A stretch of 64,000 nucleotides of DNA from Rariloculus sp965263005 (GTDB lineage Bacteria; Pseudomonadota; Gammaproteobacteria; Steroidobacterales; Rariloculaceae), in NCBI RefSeq assembly GCF_965263005.1, contig NZ_OZ253579.1, positions 2,294,001 through 2,358,000 on the forward strand. Direction: 5' to 3'. Position numbers and translations under genes: made by a program. Positions 16,401 through 24,562 of this stretch are shown here, piece after piece (position 1 is the first letter of the stretch; each line of letters opens with the position of its first letter). Under the pieces are notes generated by a model. The model worked only from the letters and a program-made list of their open reading frames with translations, did no database searches and was not told the origin of the DNA.

Positions 16401-17459
16401 ATGAACTACCGATTCGTTACTCTCGTCGCCGGGGTGTTGTTGACCGTGACCGCCACAGCGCAGGATGCGGCGACACGCTCCGTCCGGGAATCGATGGTCG
16501 CTGCCGCAGGCGCGCTTGCCGAGACAGTCGAACCGGGAACGCCGCCCGGAATGATCGACAGGCCAGGAAACATGTTGCACTCGCTCGACGACGACGCGCG
16601 CGAGCAATGGCAGTTCTGGCCAACGCAGCGCGTGGGCTTGCCGATCGAATCGATGTCGGCGGATCAGCGCATGCTCGTGCACGATCTTCTGACCTCGGTG
16701 TTGAGCTCCAACGGCTACCTCAAGGTCGTCCACATCATGCAGCTTGAGAATATCCTCGATATGCTCGACCGGGGCGGCGTGCCGAGGAGCGTGGACCACT
16801 ATGTGCTGGCCTTGTTCGGCACGCCGAGCACGGAATCGGAATGGGCGTGGCGATTCGAAGGTCATCACGTCTCGCTCAGCGTGTCGGTATCGCCTGAAGG
16901 AGTATCCGTAACACCTTCGTTTTTCGGCTCCAACCCTGCCGAGGTTCGCACCGGACCGCTGGCTGGATTCCGTGTGCTCGGCGTACAAGAGGATCTCGCG
17001 CGTGATCTGCTCATGTCGCTGACCGACGTGCAGAAGGCACGGGCCGTCATCTCCGACGAGCCGCCGGGCGAGATCTTCACGGGCAATATCCGCAAGCCGC
17101 GCGAGCAATGGAATGCATGGCAGCAGTCGCTCGAACCGCAAGGCGTGTCCATCGGCGAGCTCAACGAGATGCAGCAACACTGGGTGAGACGCATCCTCGA
17201 TGAGGTCGTGGCGAATTACCGGCCCGAGGTGTCTGGGGCGAGGCTCGAGGCTATAGACCCGGCCGAGCTCAGTTTTGCATGGATGGGTTCCACGGAGCGG
17301 CGCGCGCCGCACTATTTCCGCCTGCAAGGACCCGATTTCGTGTTCGAGTATGACAACGAGCAGAACATGGGCAACCACGTGCACTCGGTGTGGCGCAGCA
17401 GGTCGGAGGATTTCGGCATGGGCATTCTCGAGCGACACTACCAATCCGCGCACCGCTAG
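16401..17459 (+). CDS. DUF3500 family exported protein
   Basis: 352 residues; ATG 16401 follows GGGGGAAAG and begins a signal peptide ending A-T-A-Q. Family features are W-Q-F-W-P-T-Q-R-V-G-L, the H-Y-V-L-A-L-F-G-T-P block, W-A-W-R-F-E-G-H-H-V-S-L-S, F-F-G-S-N-P-A, and near the end Y-F-R-L-Q-G-P-D-F-V-F-E-Y-D with N-H-V-H-S-V-W-R. The many His and Trp suggest a metal or ligand site, but the function of DUF3500 is not established to my knowledge. A strong hairpin follows the stop codon. Confidence 0.85.
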   Translation: MNYRFVTLVAGVLLTVTATAQDAATRSVRESMVAAAGALAETVEPGTPPGMIDRPGNMLHSLDDDAREQWQFWPTQRVGLPIESMSADQRMLVHDLLTSVLSSNGYLKVVHIMQLENILDMLDRGGVPRSVDHYVLALFGTPSTESEWAWRFEGHHVSLSVSVSPEGVSVTPSFFGSNPAEVRTGPLAGFRVLGVQEDLARDLLMSLTDVQKARAVISDEPPGEIFTGNIRKPREQWNAWQQSLEPQGVSIGELNEMQQHWVRRILDEVVANYRPEVSGARLEAIDPAELSFAWMGSTERRAPHYFRLQGPDFVFEYDNEQNMGNHVHSVWRSRSEDFGMGILERHYQSAHR

Positions 17460-17460
17460 C

Positions 17461-17483
17461 CTTCAGTGCTTCGGGCGCTGAAG
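17461..17483 (+). terminator. Stable UUCG-type hairpin after the DUF3500 gene
   Basis: 9-bp stem CTTCAGTGC/GCGCTGAAG (one T-G pair) with loop TTCGG, directly after the stop codon. There is no following T tract, so it may be an mRNA 3' end or stability hairpin rather than a classical intrinsic terminator. Confidence 0.45.
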
Positions 17484-17624
17484 CAAGCGATGCTCGCGTA
17501 TCGACGCTGCTTGAACCGGCCTGCGGGGCACCGCCCGCACGGTGATGGTCCGAGCAGATCGCGCGTGCGTCTGCCATGTCGTCGCACTAGCCGCTGACTT
17601 GGCTCACACTGAGGAGTCATCAAG

Positions 17625-17864
17625 ATGGCATCGGTAGGCCGTAATCAACCGTGCCCATGCGGCAGCGGCAAGAAGTACAAGCATTGTTGTGCGCTGGCGC
17701 CGAAAAAGGGATCGATGGGCAACCGCATCGTGCTATCCCTGATCGGTCTCATGCTGCTTACAGGCGCGATCGTCATGCTCATGTCGCTCGATGATCTCAC
17801 CGACGACCGTGGCGGCCCGAGGCGCGTCTGGTCAGAGGAGCACCAGCACTGGCATACGCTGTAG
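17625..17864 (+). CDS. SEC-C motif small membrane protein
   Basis: 79 residues; GAGGAG lies well placed before the ATG. Residues 8-23 form a SEC-C zinc motif (C-P-C-G-S-G-K-K-Y-K-H-C-C), as found at the C terminus of SecA where it binds zinc and SecB or ribosomes. A single transmembrane helix follows at about residues 33-52, then a short His/Trp-containing tail. SEC-C fused directly to a membrane helix is uncommon; a role near the membrane or translocon is only a guess. Confidence 0.72.
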   Translation: MASVGRNQPCPCGSGKKYKHCCALAPKKGSMGNRIVLSLIGLMLLTGAIVMLMSLDDLTDDRGGPRRVWSEEHQHWHTL

Positions 17865-18032
17865 TTCTAACAATCCTTTGCGCAAAGAGAGACCCCACAG
17901 GTCCTACCTTCGCGTACCGATTTTTGGTACGATACGTCCCGATTTTGCGGTGCTTTGGCTCCCGGTATGCCAAGTGATTTTTATTAAAATCATGGGTTTA
18001 GGGCTGAATGGTAACCAACGTGGTTAAGTAAG
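17865..18032. other. Upstream region of the rimP transcription unit
   Basis: About 170 bp without a gene. An AT-rich patch at 17977-17990 probably includes promoter bases for the rimP operon, but no -35/-10 pair with normal spacing is visible. Confidence 0.35.
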
Positions 18033-18053
18033 AAGTCCCCGGCGGGGCCTTTT
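18033..18053 (+). terminator. Hairpin with T run upstream of rimP
   Basis: AAG-CCCC/GGGG-CTT stem (one mismatch) with a GGC loop, then TTT. It is the first of two hairpins in the leader and may end transcription arriving from upstream. Confidence 0.4.
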
Positions 18054-18104
18054 GTCGAACGCGACTCGCACGGACGGGCGGGTTCGAGGAGGATGAAGAC
18101 GAAC

Positions 18105-18130
18105 AAAAATGGGCCTTGTGCCCATTTTTT
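18105..18130 (+). terminator. Intrinsic terminator/attenuator in the rimP leader
   Basis: A perfect 10-bp stem AAAAATGGGC/GCCCATTTTT with loop CTTGT and a run of six T, ending about 21 nt before the rimP GTG. It resembles the hairpin conserved before rimP in many Gammaproteobacteria (the Rfam rimP leader). Sitting between a probable promoter and an essential operon, it is likely to be regulated by antitermination. Confidence 0.65.
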
Positions 18131-18151
18131 GTTGTTGGCATAGCGTTAGCC

Positions 18152-18610
18152 GTGAGTCAGTCGATAGACAAACAGGAGTTGATCGATTTGCTGGAGCCGC
18201 CGTTGCGAGCACTCGGTTATGAACTGGTCGATCTCGAAGGCCGGATAGGCGGACGGGGACTGTTGCGGCTCTATATTGACAGGGATCCATCTGTGACGTT
18301 GGCCGATTGCGAGCTCGTGAGCGAGCAGATCGGTGCATTCCTCGACGTCGAGGACCCGCTGCCGGGGCACTACGTACTGGAGGTCTCCTCGCCCGGAATT
18401 GAGCGGCGGCTGAGGACCATGATGCATTTCGAGAGGTTTCTGAACGAAGAGATCAAGGTCGAGCTAAGCAAGCCAAGCGATGGGAGACGCCGATTGAGGG
18501 GACGGCTCTGCGAGGCGGGAGACCAGGCGATCGCGGTTGAAGTCGATGGGAATATCTGGCGATTGAGCTTGGCCGACATTGCGGATGCGCGGCTCGTAAG
18601 CGGGAAGTGA
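18152..18610 (+). CDS. rimP: Ribosome maturation factor RimP
   Basis: 152 residues from GTG 18152, which aligns with the normal RimP start. Using the upstream TTG at 18116 would place the start inside the terminator loop. RimP assists 30S subunit assembly. Visible motifs are L-G-Y-E-L-V-D-L-E, R-L-Y-I-D-R-D, C-E-L-V-S-E-Q and the strongly conserved Y-V-L-E-V-S-S-P-G-I-E-R-R-L. First gene of the rimP-nusA-infB-rbfA-truB cluster. The ribosome site is weak. Confidence 0.93.
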   Translation: MSQSIDKQELIDLLEPPLRALGYELVDLEGRIGGRGLLRLYIDRDPSVTLADCELVSEQIGAFLDVEDPLPGHYVLEVSSPGIERRLRTMMHFERFLNEEIKVELSKPSDGRRRLRGRLCEAGDQAIAVEVDGNIWRLSLADIADARLVSGK

Positions 18611-18633
18611 GCGGGACCTGAGGTGACTGAACG

Positions 18634-20136
18634 ATGAGCAAAGAGATTCTGCTGGTAGCGGATGCGGTCTCGAACGAGAAGGGTGTCGAGAAGGAAGTGA
18701 TATTCGAGGCGATCGAGGCGGCGCTTGCCAGTGCGACGCGAAAGCGCTACCTGGAGGACATCGATGTGCGCGTTTCCATCGACCGTGCCACTGGAGAATA
18801 CGACACCTTCCGTCGTTGGATGGTGTTCGCCGACGATTCCACGGAATTGGAGGAGCCGGCGCACGAGCTCAGGATGGAGGATGCTGTCGAGATCGATCCG
18901 AACGCGCAACCGGGTGAATATGTCGAGCAGGCCATGGAATCCGTCGAGTTCGGCCGTATCGCGGCGCAGACGGCCAAGCAGGTCATCGTCCAGAAGGTGC
19001 GCGAGGCCGAGCGTGAACAGGTGGTCGAGGAGTACCAGGTTCGAGTCGGAGAGCTTGTAAGCGGCATCGTCAAGCGGGTCGACCGAAACGGCGCCTATGT
19101 CGACCTTGGCGGCAACGCCGAGGGATTCATCCCGGCGGAGCACCTGATTCCCCGCGAGCCGATCAAGCCGCAAGACCGCATCAAGAGCCTGCTCGCGGAA
19201 GTTCGCGCCGAGGTGCGCGGGCCGCAGCTCTTTTTGACGAGAGCTTCGCCGCAGTTTCTGATTGAGCTCTTCAAGATCGAAGTGCCCGAAGTGGGACAAA
19301 GTCTGATCGATATACTCGGAGCGGCGCGCGACCCTGGATTGCGCGCAAAAATCGCAGTCAAAAGCAACGACAGCCGCATCGACCCCGTTGGCGCGTGTGT
19401 CGGCATGCGCGGCTCACGCGTGCAGGCGGTATCCAACGAGCTTGCCGGTGAGCGTGTCGACATCATTCTGCACGATGAGAATCCCGCCCAGTTCGTCATC
19501 AACGCCATGTCGCCGGCTGATGTGCTCTCGATCGTCGTCGACGAGGATGCGCACAGCATGGATATCGCTGTCGATGAGGAAAAACTCTCTCAAGCCATCG
19601 GCAGGGGCGGACAGAACATCCGCCTTGCCAGCGACCTCACGAGCTGGGAACTCAACGTGATGACCGAGTCCGACGCCGAAGAAAAGAGCGAGCAAGAGGC
19701 GCATGAGTTGGTGGCGAACTTCATGAAAGAGCTCGACGTCGACGAAGACGTCGCAACGATCCTCGTGCAGGAAGGATTCTCCTCGTTGGAGGAAGTGGCC
19801 TATGTGCCGGCGAGCGAGCTGCTCGCGATCGAGGAATTCGATCGGGATATCGTGGACGAGCTGCGCGCCCGCGCGAGCGATATGCTCATTACGCAGGCGA
19901 TCGTCAGCGAGGAGGTCATCGACCAGGCCGCACCGGCAGAAGACCTGTTGAGTCTCGAAGGCATGGACAAGGAGCTGGCGTTCATACTGGCAAGCCGCGG
20001 TGTCGTCACGCGAGAGGATCTTGCGGAGCAGGCTGTCGACGATCTGGAAGATATTGACGATCTGGAGCCCGAGCGCGCCGGCAAGCTGATAATGGCCGCC
20101 CGCGCTCATTGGTTCGAGAACGAGCAGCAGGCCTGA
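18634..20136 (+). CDS. nusA: Transcription termination/antitermination factor NusA
   Basis: 500 residues, the full proteobacterial architecture. The N-terminal RNA polymerase-binding domain spans about 1-125, S1 about 135-200 (V-D-R-N-G-A-Y-V-D-L-G-G-N-A-E-G-F-I), and two KH domains lie between about 225 and 350 (G-A-C-V-G-M-R-G-S-R; A-I-G-R-G-G-Q-N-I-R-L-A). Two C-terminal acidic repeats at about 370-495 are the kind that bind alpha-CTD and self-inhibit. AGGTGA precedes the ATG. Confidence 0.97.
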   Translation: MSKEILLVADAVSNEKGVEKEVIFEAIEAALASATRKRYLEDIDVRVSIDRATGEYDTFRRWMVFADDSTELEEPAHELRMEDAVEIDPNAQPGEYVEQAMESVEFGRIAAQTAKQVIVQKVREAEREQVVEEYQVRVGELVSGIVKRVDRNGAYVDLGGNAEGFIPAEHLIPREPIKPQDRIKSLLAEVRAEVRGPQLFLTRASPQFLIELFKIEVPEVGQSLIDILGAARDPGLRAKIAVKSNDSRIDPVGACVGMRGSRVQAVSNELAGERVDIILHDENPAQFVINAMSPADVLSIVVDEDAHSMDIAVDEEKLSQAIGRGGQNIRLASDLTSWELNVMTESDAEEKSEQEAHELVANFMKELDVDEDVATILVQEGFSSLEEVAYVPASELLAIEEFDRDIVDELRARASDMLITQAIVSEEVIDQAAPAEDLLSLEGMDKELAFILASRGVVTREDLAEQAVDDLEDIDDLEPERAGKLIMAARAHWFENEQQA

Positions 20137-20153
20137 GGAGCGAGGAGAGCGCC

Positions 20154-22754
20154 ATGGCGGAAGTAACGGTCACCGAGTTCGCAGAAGTGCTGAAGGTGCC
20201 GGTAGAGCGTCTGATCGTGCAGCTCGACGACGCCGGTATCAAGGTGTCGGGCGCTGAAGACATCATCAGTGAGGATGCCAAGCTCGAACTGCTGACCCAT
20301 CTGCGGCGCTCGCACGGGCGCGCGGACCCCGCTTCGGCTGCTCCTCGCAGAATCACGCTCAAACGCAAGTCGCAAAGTGAACTCAAGTTTGCGGGCGGGC
20401 AGGGCCGCACGCGAACGGTCAATGTCGAGGTCAGACGGAAACGGACTTACATCAAGCGCGATGTACTTGAAGAGCAGGCTCGCAAGCAGCAGGAGGAGCT
20501 CGATACCGAACGGCGCGCACAGGAACACACGCTCCGGAAGCAGGACGAGATTGACGCCGAACGCCTTGCCGAGGAGCAGGCCCGCAAGAAGCAGGAAGAG
20601 CTCGACGCCGAACGGCGCGCACAGGAACTGGCCCGTGAGGAAAAGGAGCGCGAGGCCCGTGAGCAACGCGAGGCCGAAGAACGTAAACGTCTGGCCGAGG
20701 AGGAGCTGAAGCGGCGCGCGACTGAGGATGAAGCGGCGCGGCGCAAGGTGGATGAGGAGCGCGGGCAGACCGGCGAGGCCACGAAGCAGAAGACGGAGGG
20801 TGAGGCGCGCAAGGACCCGGAGCGTTCCCGGCAGAAGAGCAAGCGCGGGAAACCCGAGTCGCGCACACCGGACAATACGCTGCACGTCGCGGCCGGCATG
20901 GCGACGCGGCGGCGCAAGAAACGTACTCGGCGGCGTGTAGTCAACGTCAGCGTGGACGCCCAACACAGCTTTGAGCGTCCGACTGCGCCCGTCATCCGGG
21001 AAGTCGAGATCCCCGAGACGATCGCCGTAAACGAGCTTTCGCAACGTCTTGCCGTGAAGTCGACAGAGGTCATCAAGGCGCTCATGGGCATGGGCATGAT
21101 GGTGACGATCAATCAGATCATCGACCAGGACACGGCAGTCCTCGTGGTCGAGGAGATGGGGCACACGGCCAAGCCGCTCAGGGAAACAGCGATCGAGGAC
21201 CAGTTGCTCGAATCTGTCGGGGCGCAGGATGCAGCCATCGAGAAAGTGCATCGGCCGGCTGTCGTGACCGTTATGGGTCACGTCGATCACGGCAAGACAT
21301 CGCTGCTCGATTACATCCGCCGTACGCGAGTGGCGGCCGGCGAGGCGGGTGGCATTACGCAGCACATCGGCGCGTATCACGTGACAACGGACAAGGGCGT
21401 ATTGACGTTTCTCGATACGCCCGGCCACGCCGCATTCACCGCAATGCGAGCGCGAGGCGCACAAGTGACGGACGTCATCATTCTTGTCGTCGCCGCCGAT
21501 GATGGTGTGATGCCACAGACGATCGAAGCCATTCAACACGCGAGAGCGGCCGGCGTGCCGATGGTCGTCGCCGTCAACAAGGTCGACCGGGAGGATGCCG
21601 ATCCCGAGCGAGCGCGCAACGAACTGTCGACGCACGATGTCATTCCGGAGGCCTGGGGCGGCGATACGCTGTTCGTCAACGTATCCGCGCAAACCGGTGA
21701 AGGCATCGACGATCTGCTCGACTCGGTCCTGCTCCAGGCAGAGTTGCTCGATCTCAAGGCACTCCCGCGCGGACCGGCCTCCGGTGTCGCGCTGGAAGCG
21801 AGTCTAGAGCGGGGACGCGGCGCCGTAACGACCGTACTCGTCAAGAAGGGGTGCCTCAAGGTTGGCGATATCCTGCTCGCGGGCCAGGAATACGGCCGCA
21901 TCAGGGCAATGTTCGATGAGGCCGGCGCGGCGATCCAGCAAGCCGGTCCATCGATGCCGGCGGTCGTGCTCGGTCTGTCAGGCACTCCGGCGGCGGGCGA
22001 CGACATGCTCGTCGTAGCGGATGAGCGTAAAGCCCGGGAAGTCGCGCAATTCCGTCACGGCAAGCAGCGCGACGTCAAGCTTGCTCAGCAGCAGGCGGCG
22101 AAGCTTGACGACGTCTTCCAGCAGATGAGTGACGCCGGGGCTGTCAGCGTTCAACTGGTGGTCAAGGCCGACGTGCAGGGCAGCCTGGAAGCGTTGAAAG
22201 ATGCACTCGAGGCGATCTCTCACGATGAGGTGAAGGTGGTGGTAGTCGCCTCGGGAGTCGGCGGAATAACCGAATCCGACGTCCAATTGGCGGCGGCGTC
22301 GAAGGCCATCATCATTGGTTTCAACGTCCGGGCCGATGCGGCCGCGCGAACTGCGATCAAGGAAAGCGGCGTCGATATCCGTTACTACCGCGTGATCTAC
22401 GAGATCATCGACGATATCAAGGCGGCCGTAAGCGGCTTGCTCTCGCCCGAGGTTCGTGAGCAGATTGTCGGCCTCGCCGAGGTCCGCGACGTGTTCCGCT
22501 CACCGAAGCTCGGTAACGTCGCCGGTTGCATGGTGGTGGACGGCCATGTGAAGCGCGCGAGCCCGATCCGCGTATTGCGCGACAACGTTGTCATCTACGA
22601 GGGGGAGCTCGAGTCTCTGCGCCGGTTCAAGGATGACGTCAACGAGGTCAGAGCCGGTACCGAGTGCGGAATAGGCGTCAGGAACTACAACGACGTCAAG
22701 GCCGGTGACCAGATCGAGTGCTATGTGCGAACCGAGATTGCAAGAACGGTTTGA
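20154..22754 (+). CDS. infB: Translation initiation factor IF-2
   Basis: 866 residues from ATG 20154, preceded by GAGGAGAG. It delivers initiator tRNA to the 30S subunit. An N-terminal IF2_N-type subdomain (residues 1-55) precedes a long charged linker, about residues 105-245, of Glu/Arg/Lys/Ala/Gln with short internal repeats. The second IF2_N and the G domain follow: P-loop G-H-V-D-H-G-K-T at about 375, D-T-P-G-H-A-A-F, and N-K-V-D. Domains II-IV complete the protein. The nusA stop lies 17 nt upstream, so translation is probably coupled. Confidence 0.97.
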   Translation: MAEVTVTEFAEVLKVPVERLIVQLDDAGIKVSGAEDIISEDAKLELLTHLRRSHGRADPASAAPRRITLKRKSQSELKFAGGQGRTRTVNVEVRRKRTYIKRDVLEEQARKQQEELDTERRAQEHTLRKQDEIDAERLAEEQARKKQEELDAERRAQELAREEKEREAREQREAEERKRLAEEELKRRATEDEAARRKVDEERGQTGEATKQKTEGEARKDPERSRQKSKRGKPESRTPDNTLHVAAGMATRRRKKRTRRRVVNVSVDAQHSFERPTAPVIREVEIPETIAVNELSQRLAVKSTEVIKALMGMGMMVTINQIIDQDTAVLVVEEMGHTAKPLRETAIEDQLLESVGAQDAAIEKVHRPAVVTVMGHVDHGKTSLLDYIRRTRVAAGEAGGITQHIGAYHVTTDKGVLTFLDTPGHAAFTAMRARGAQVTDVIILVVAADDGVMPQTIEAIQHARAAGVPMVVAVNKVDREDADPERARNELSTHDVIPEAWGGDTLFVNVSAQTGEGIDDLLDSVLLQAELLDLKALPRGPASGVALEASLERGRGAVTTVLVKKGCLKVGDILLAGQEYGRIRAMFDEAGAAIQQAGPSMPAVVLGLSGTPAAGDDMLVVADERKAREVAQFRHGKQRDVKLAQQQAAKLDDVFQQMSDAGAVSVQLVVKADVQGSLEALKDALEAISHDEVKVVVVASGVGGITESDVQLAAASKAIIIGFNVRADAAARTAIKESGVDIRYYRVIYEIIDDIKAAVSGLLSPEVREQIVGLAEVRDVFRSPKLGNVAGCMVVDGHVKRASPIRVLRDNVVIYEGELESLRRFKDDVNEVRAGTECGIGVRNYNDVKAGDQIECYVRTEIARTV

Positions 22755-22757
22755 ACG

Positions 22758-23105
22758 GTGCCGCGAGAGTATTCAAGACATCTCAGGGTCGGCGCCGAGC
22801 TCAAACGCGTGCTCAATGCGTTGCTGCAATCCGGAGTCAAGGACCCCAGGCTCGATGGGGTCCGTGTCAATGAAGTCGAGCTCAGCGGCGATCTCGGTGT
22901 CGCCAAGGTGTTCTACAGCACGCTCGATCCGGACGACGACCCGGCGCCGGTGGAGCAGGCTTTCGAGACGGCGTCGGGGTTCCTGCGCTTGAGCGTCGGC
23001 CGGCAGTTACGGTTGAGGCGCGTACCGGAGTTGCGTTTCAACCACGATCGAAGCGCCCGGCACGCTCTTGAACTCACGCGCTTGATTGACGAGAGCGTGA
23101 AGTAG
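22758..23105 (+). CDS. rbfA: Ribosome-binding factor A
   Basis: 115 residues from a GTG 3 nt after infB. RbfA binds helix 1 of 16S rRNA during 30S maturation and cold adaptation. The KH-like fold shows R-V-G-A-E-L-K-R-V-L-N, D-P-R-L-D-G-V-R-V-N-E-V, A-K-V-F-Y-S-T-L and L-R-R-V-P-E-L-R-F, all standard. Length is close to the family norm (about 115-135). Confidence 0.94.
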   Translation: MPREYSRHLRVGAELKRVLNALLQSGVKDPRLDGVRVNEVELSGDLGVAKVFYSTLDPDDDPAPVEQAFETASGFLRLSVGRQLRLRRVPELRFNHDRSARHALELTRLIDESVK

Positions 23106-23123
23106 CGCCGCTTCACACTTGAG

Positions 23124-24041
23124 GTGTTAGCCACGCGCAAGAAAAAGGGCCGCAGCATCAATGGCATCGTGCTGCTGGACAAACCGGCCGGCATGACTTC
23201 GAATCGTGTGCTGCAGAGGGCCAAACACCTGTACCAGGCAGCGAAGGCTGGCCATACGGGCAGTCTCGATCCGCTGGCCACGGGGATGCTGCCGCTGTGC
23301 TTTGGCGCGGCGACCAGGGTTTCAAGCTTCCTCCTGGCCGCAAGCAAAACCTATTTGGTCTCGGGACGGTTCGGCATTGCCACGGAAACCGGTGACGCGG
23401 ACGGGATTGTTAGCGACCGCCGCGACGGACCGGTGATCGACGAACCGGCGTTGAGCTCCGTGCTTGAGCGATTCCGCGGCAGCATCACACAGGTGCCGCC
23501 GATGTATTCAGCACTCAAGCGCGACGGGCAGCCACTCTACCGGCTGGCGCGCAAGGGCATCCACGTTGAGCGCGAGCCACGAGAAGTTACCGTTCACTCT
23601 CTGTCGCTCAGGTCGTATCGATGGCCGGACTTCGAGTTTGTGACTCGCTGCTCAAAAGGAACCTACGTGCGGACACTGGTGAGTGACATTGCCGCGGCGC
23701 TCGGTACCGTCGGGCATGTGACGGCGTTGCGGCGGCTTGAGATCGGCCCGTTCACAGGTCTTGAAATGCACACGTTCGAATCCCTCGAGGATGCCGCGAA
23801 GCGCGGACTCGATGCTCTCGACAAAACACTGCTTCCGATGGATTGCGCACTGCCGGATTGGCCTTCGCTGCAGGTCTCTTCTGAGATCAAGGACTGGCTG
23901 CAACATGGCCGGCCCGTTCCTGCGAACAAGTCGTGGGCACTGGGCAGCGTGCGTCTGTACGGGCCGATGAACGAATTCTTCGGTCTTGGCGAAGTGCTTG
24001 CCGATGGGCAATTGGTGCCGCGCCGCATGTTTCCGGTGTGA
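23124..24041 (+). CDS. truB: tRNA pseudouridine-55 synthase
   Basis: 305 residues, start GTG 23124. TruB makes pseudouridine 55 in the T loop. The catalytic Asp49 lies in H-T-G-S-L-D-P-L-A-T-G-M-L-P; L-D-K-P-A-G-M-T-S-N (residues 18-27) and C-S-K-G-T-Y-V-R-T-L are also typical. The C-terminal PUA-like part carries L-P-V-type strands. The ribosome site is not strong; coupling to rbfA (18 nt upstream) may help. Confidence 0.95.
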   Translation: MLATRKKKGRSINGIVLLDKPAGMTSNRVLQRAKHLYQAAKAGHTGSLDPLATGMLPLCFGAATRVSSFLLAASKTYLVSGRFGIATETGDADGIVSDRRDGPVIDEPALSSVLERFRGSITQVPPMYSALKRDGQPLYRLARKGIHVEREPREVTVHSLSLRSYRWPDFEFVTRCSKGTYVRTLVSDIAAALGTVGHVTALRRLEIGPFTGLEMHTFESLEDAAKRGLDALDKTLLPMDCALPDWPSLQVSSEIKDWLQHGRPVPANKSWALGSVRLYGPMNEFFGLGEVLADGQLVPRRMFPV

Positions 24042-24058
24042 TATTTCCGTGCAAATGC

Positions 24059-24087
24059 TTGGACGGCGTGTCTTGTGTGGGTAGAAT
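24059..24087 (+). promoter_or_regulatory. Probable promoter for rpsO-pnp
   Basis: TTGGAC (24059-24064), 17-nt spacer, TAGAAT (24082-24087), 64 nt before the rpsO ATG. The -10 is near consensus and the -35 is weak. A promoter here is expected from rpsO in other Gammaproteobacteria. Confidence 0.5.
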
Positions 24088-24150
24088 GTCGCGCTTCATG
24101 AAGAGAGGTACTTATGGAGAGGGAAGTGGCGAGTGTCCCGGAGATTCCAA

Positions 24151-24420
24151 ATGACGCTTAGTTTGGGACGAAAGTCCGAAATCATCGCCGATTATCGGCG
24201 CAATCCCACCGATACCGGGTCGCCGGAAATCCAGGTTGCACTGTTGTCCGCCAGGATCGGAGATCTCACCGACCATTTCCGCGAGCACCACAAGGACCGT
24301 CATTCGCGTCGCGGGTTGCTACGAATGGTCAATCACCGCCGCAAGCTTCTGGATTACCTGAAGAGCAGAGATCGAGCCCGTTACAAGGAACTCATCGGTC
24401 GCCTTGGCCTAAGGCGTTGA
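24151..24420 (+). CDS. rpsO: 30S ribosomal protein S15
   Basis: 89 residues from ATG 24151 (GGAG 8 nt upstream), exactly the E. coli S15 length; a start at 24133 would add six residues. S15 binds the 16S central domain early in assembly. D-T-G-S-P-E-I-Q-V-A-L-L, H-S-R-R-G-L-L-R-M-V, R-R-K-L-L-D-Y-L-K and the C-terminal R-L-G-L-R-R are conserved. Confidence 0.97.
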   Translation: MTLSLGRKSEIIADYRRNPTDTGSPEIQVALLSARIGDLTDHFREHHKDRHSRRGLLRMVNHRRKLLDYLKSRDRARYKELIGRLGLRR

Positions 24421-24439
24421 AGCACACGTCAATCATTCT

Positions 24440-24462
24440 CAGAGCCGGTATTTCCGACTCTG
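24440..24462 (+). terminator. Hairpin in the rpsO-pnp intergenic region
   Basis: CAGAGCCGG/CCGACTCTG stem (9 positions, one mismatch), loop TATTT, then TTCCGTTTTT. It lies 20 nt after rpsO. In E. coli the same gap holds the rpsO terminator and the RNase III site controlling pnp; either role is possible here. Confidence 0.55.
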
Positions 24463-24562
24463 TTCCGTTTTTGTGCCAACCCGCCCTGGTCGGAAACGAC
24501 AAGGATGGCGACAAGACTTTCGAGAATCGAAAGATGGCGCACCCGCATGCAAGGACAGAAAA

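Noticed and set aside
18093..18143. 16-codon ORF in the rimP leader after GAGGAGG
   Set aside because: The Shine-Dalgarno-like bases touch the ATG with no spacer, and the peptide has no repeated codons suggesting attenuation by translation.
20106..21692. 528-codon antisense ORF across infB
   Set aside because: Shadow of the high-GC infB reading frame; low-complexity composition and no ribosome site. Similar long antisense frames over smc, gyrA/serC and aroA were dropped for the same reason.
24473..24562. Upstream 30-codon extension of pnp
   Set aside because: Sequence is not PNPase-like, whereas GTG 24563 has a well placed AAGGA and matches the family start.
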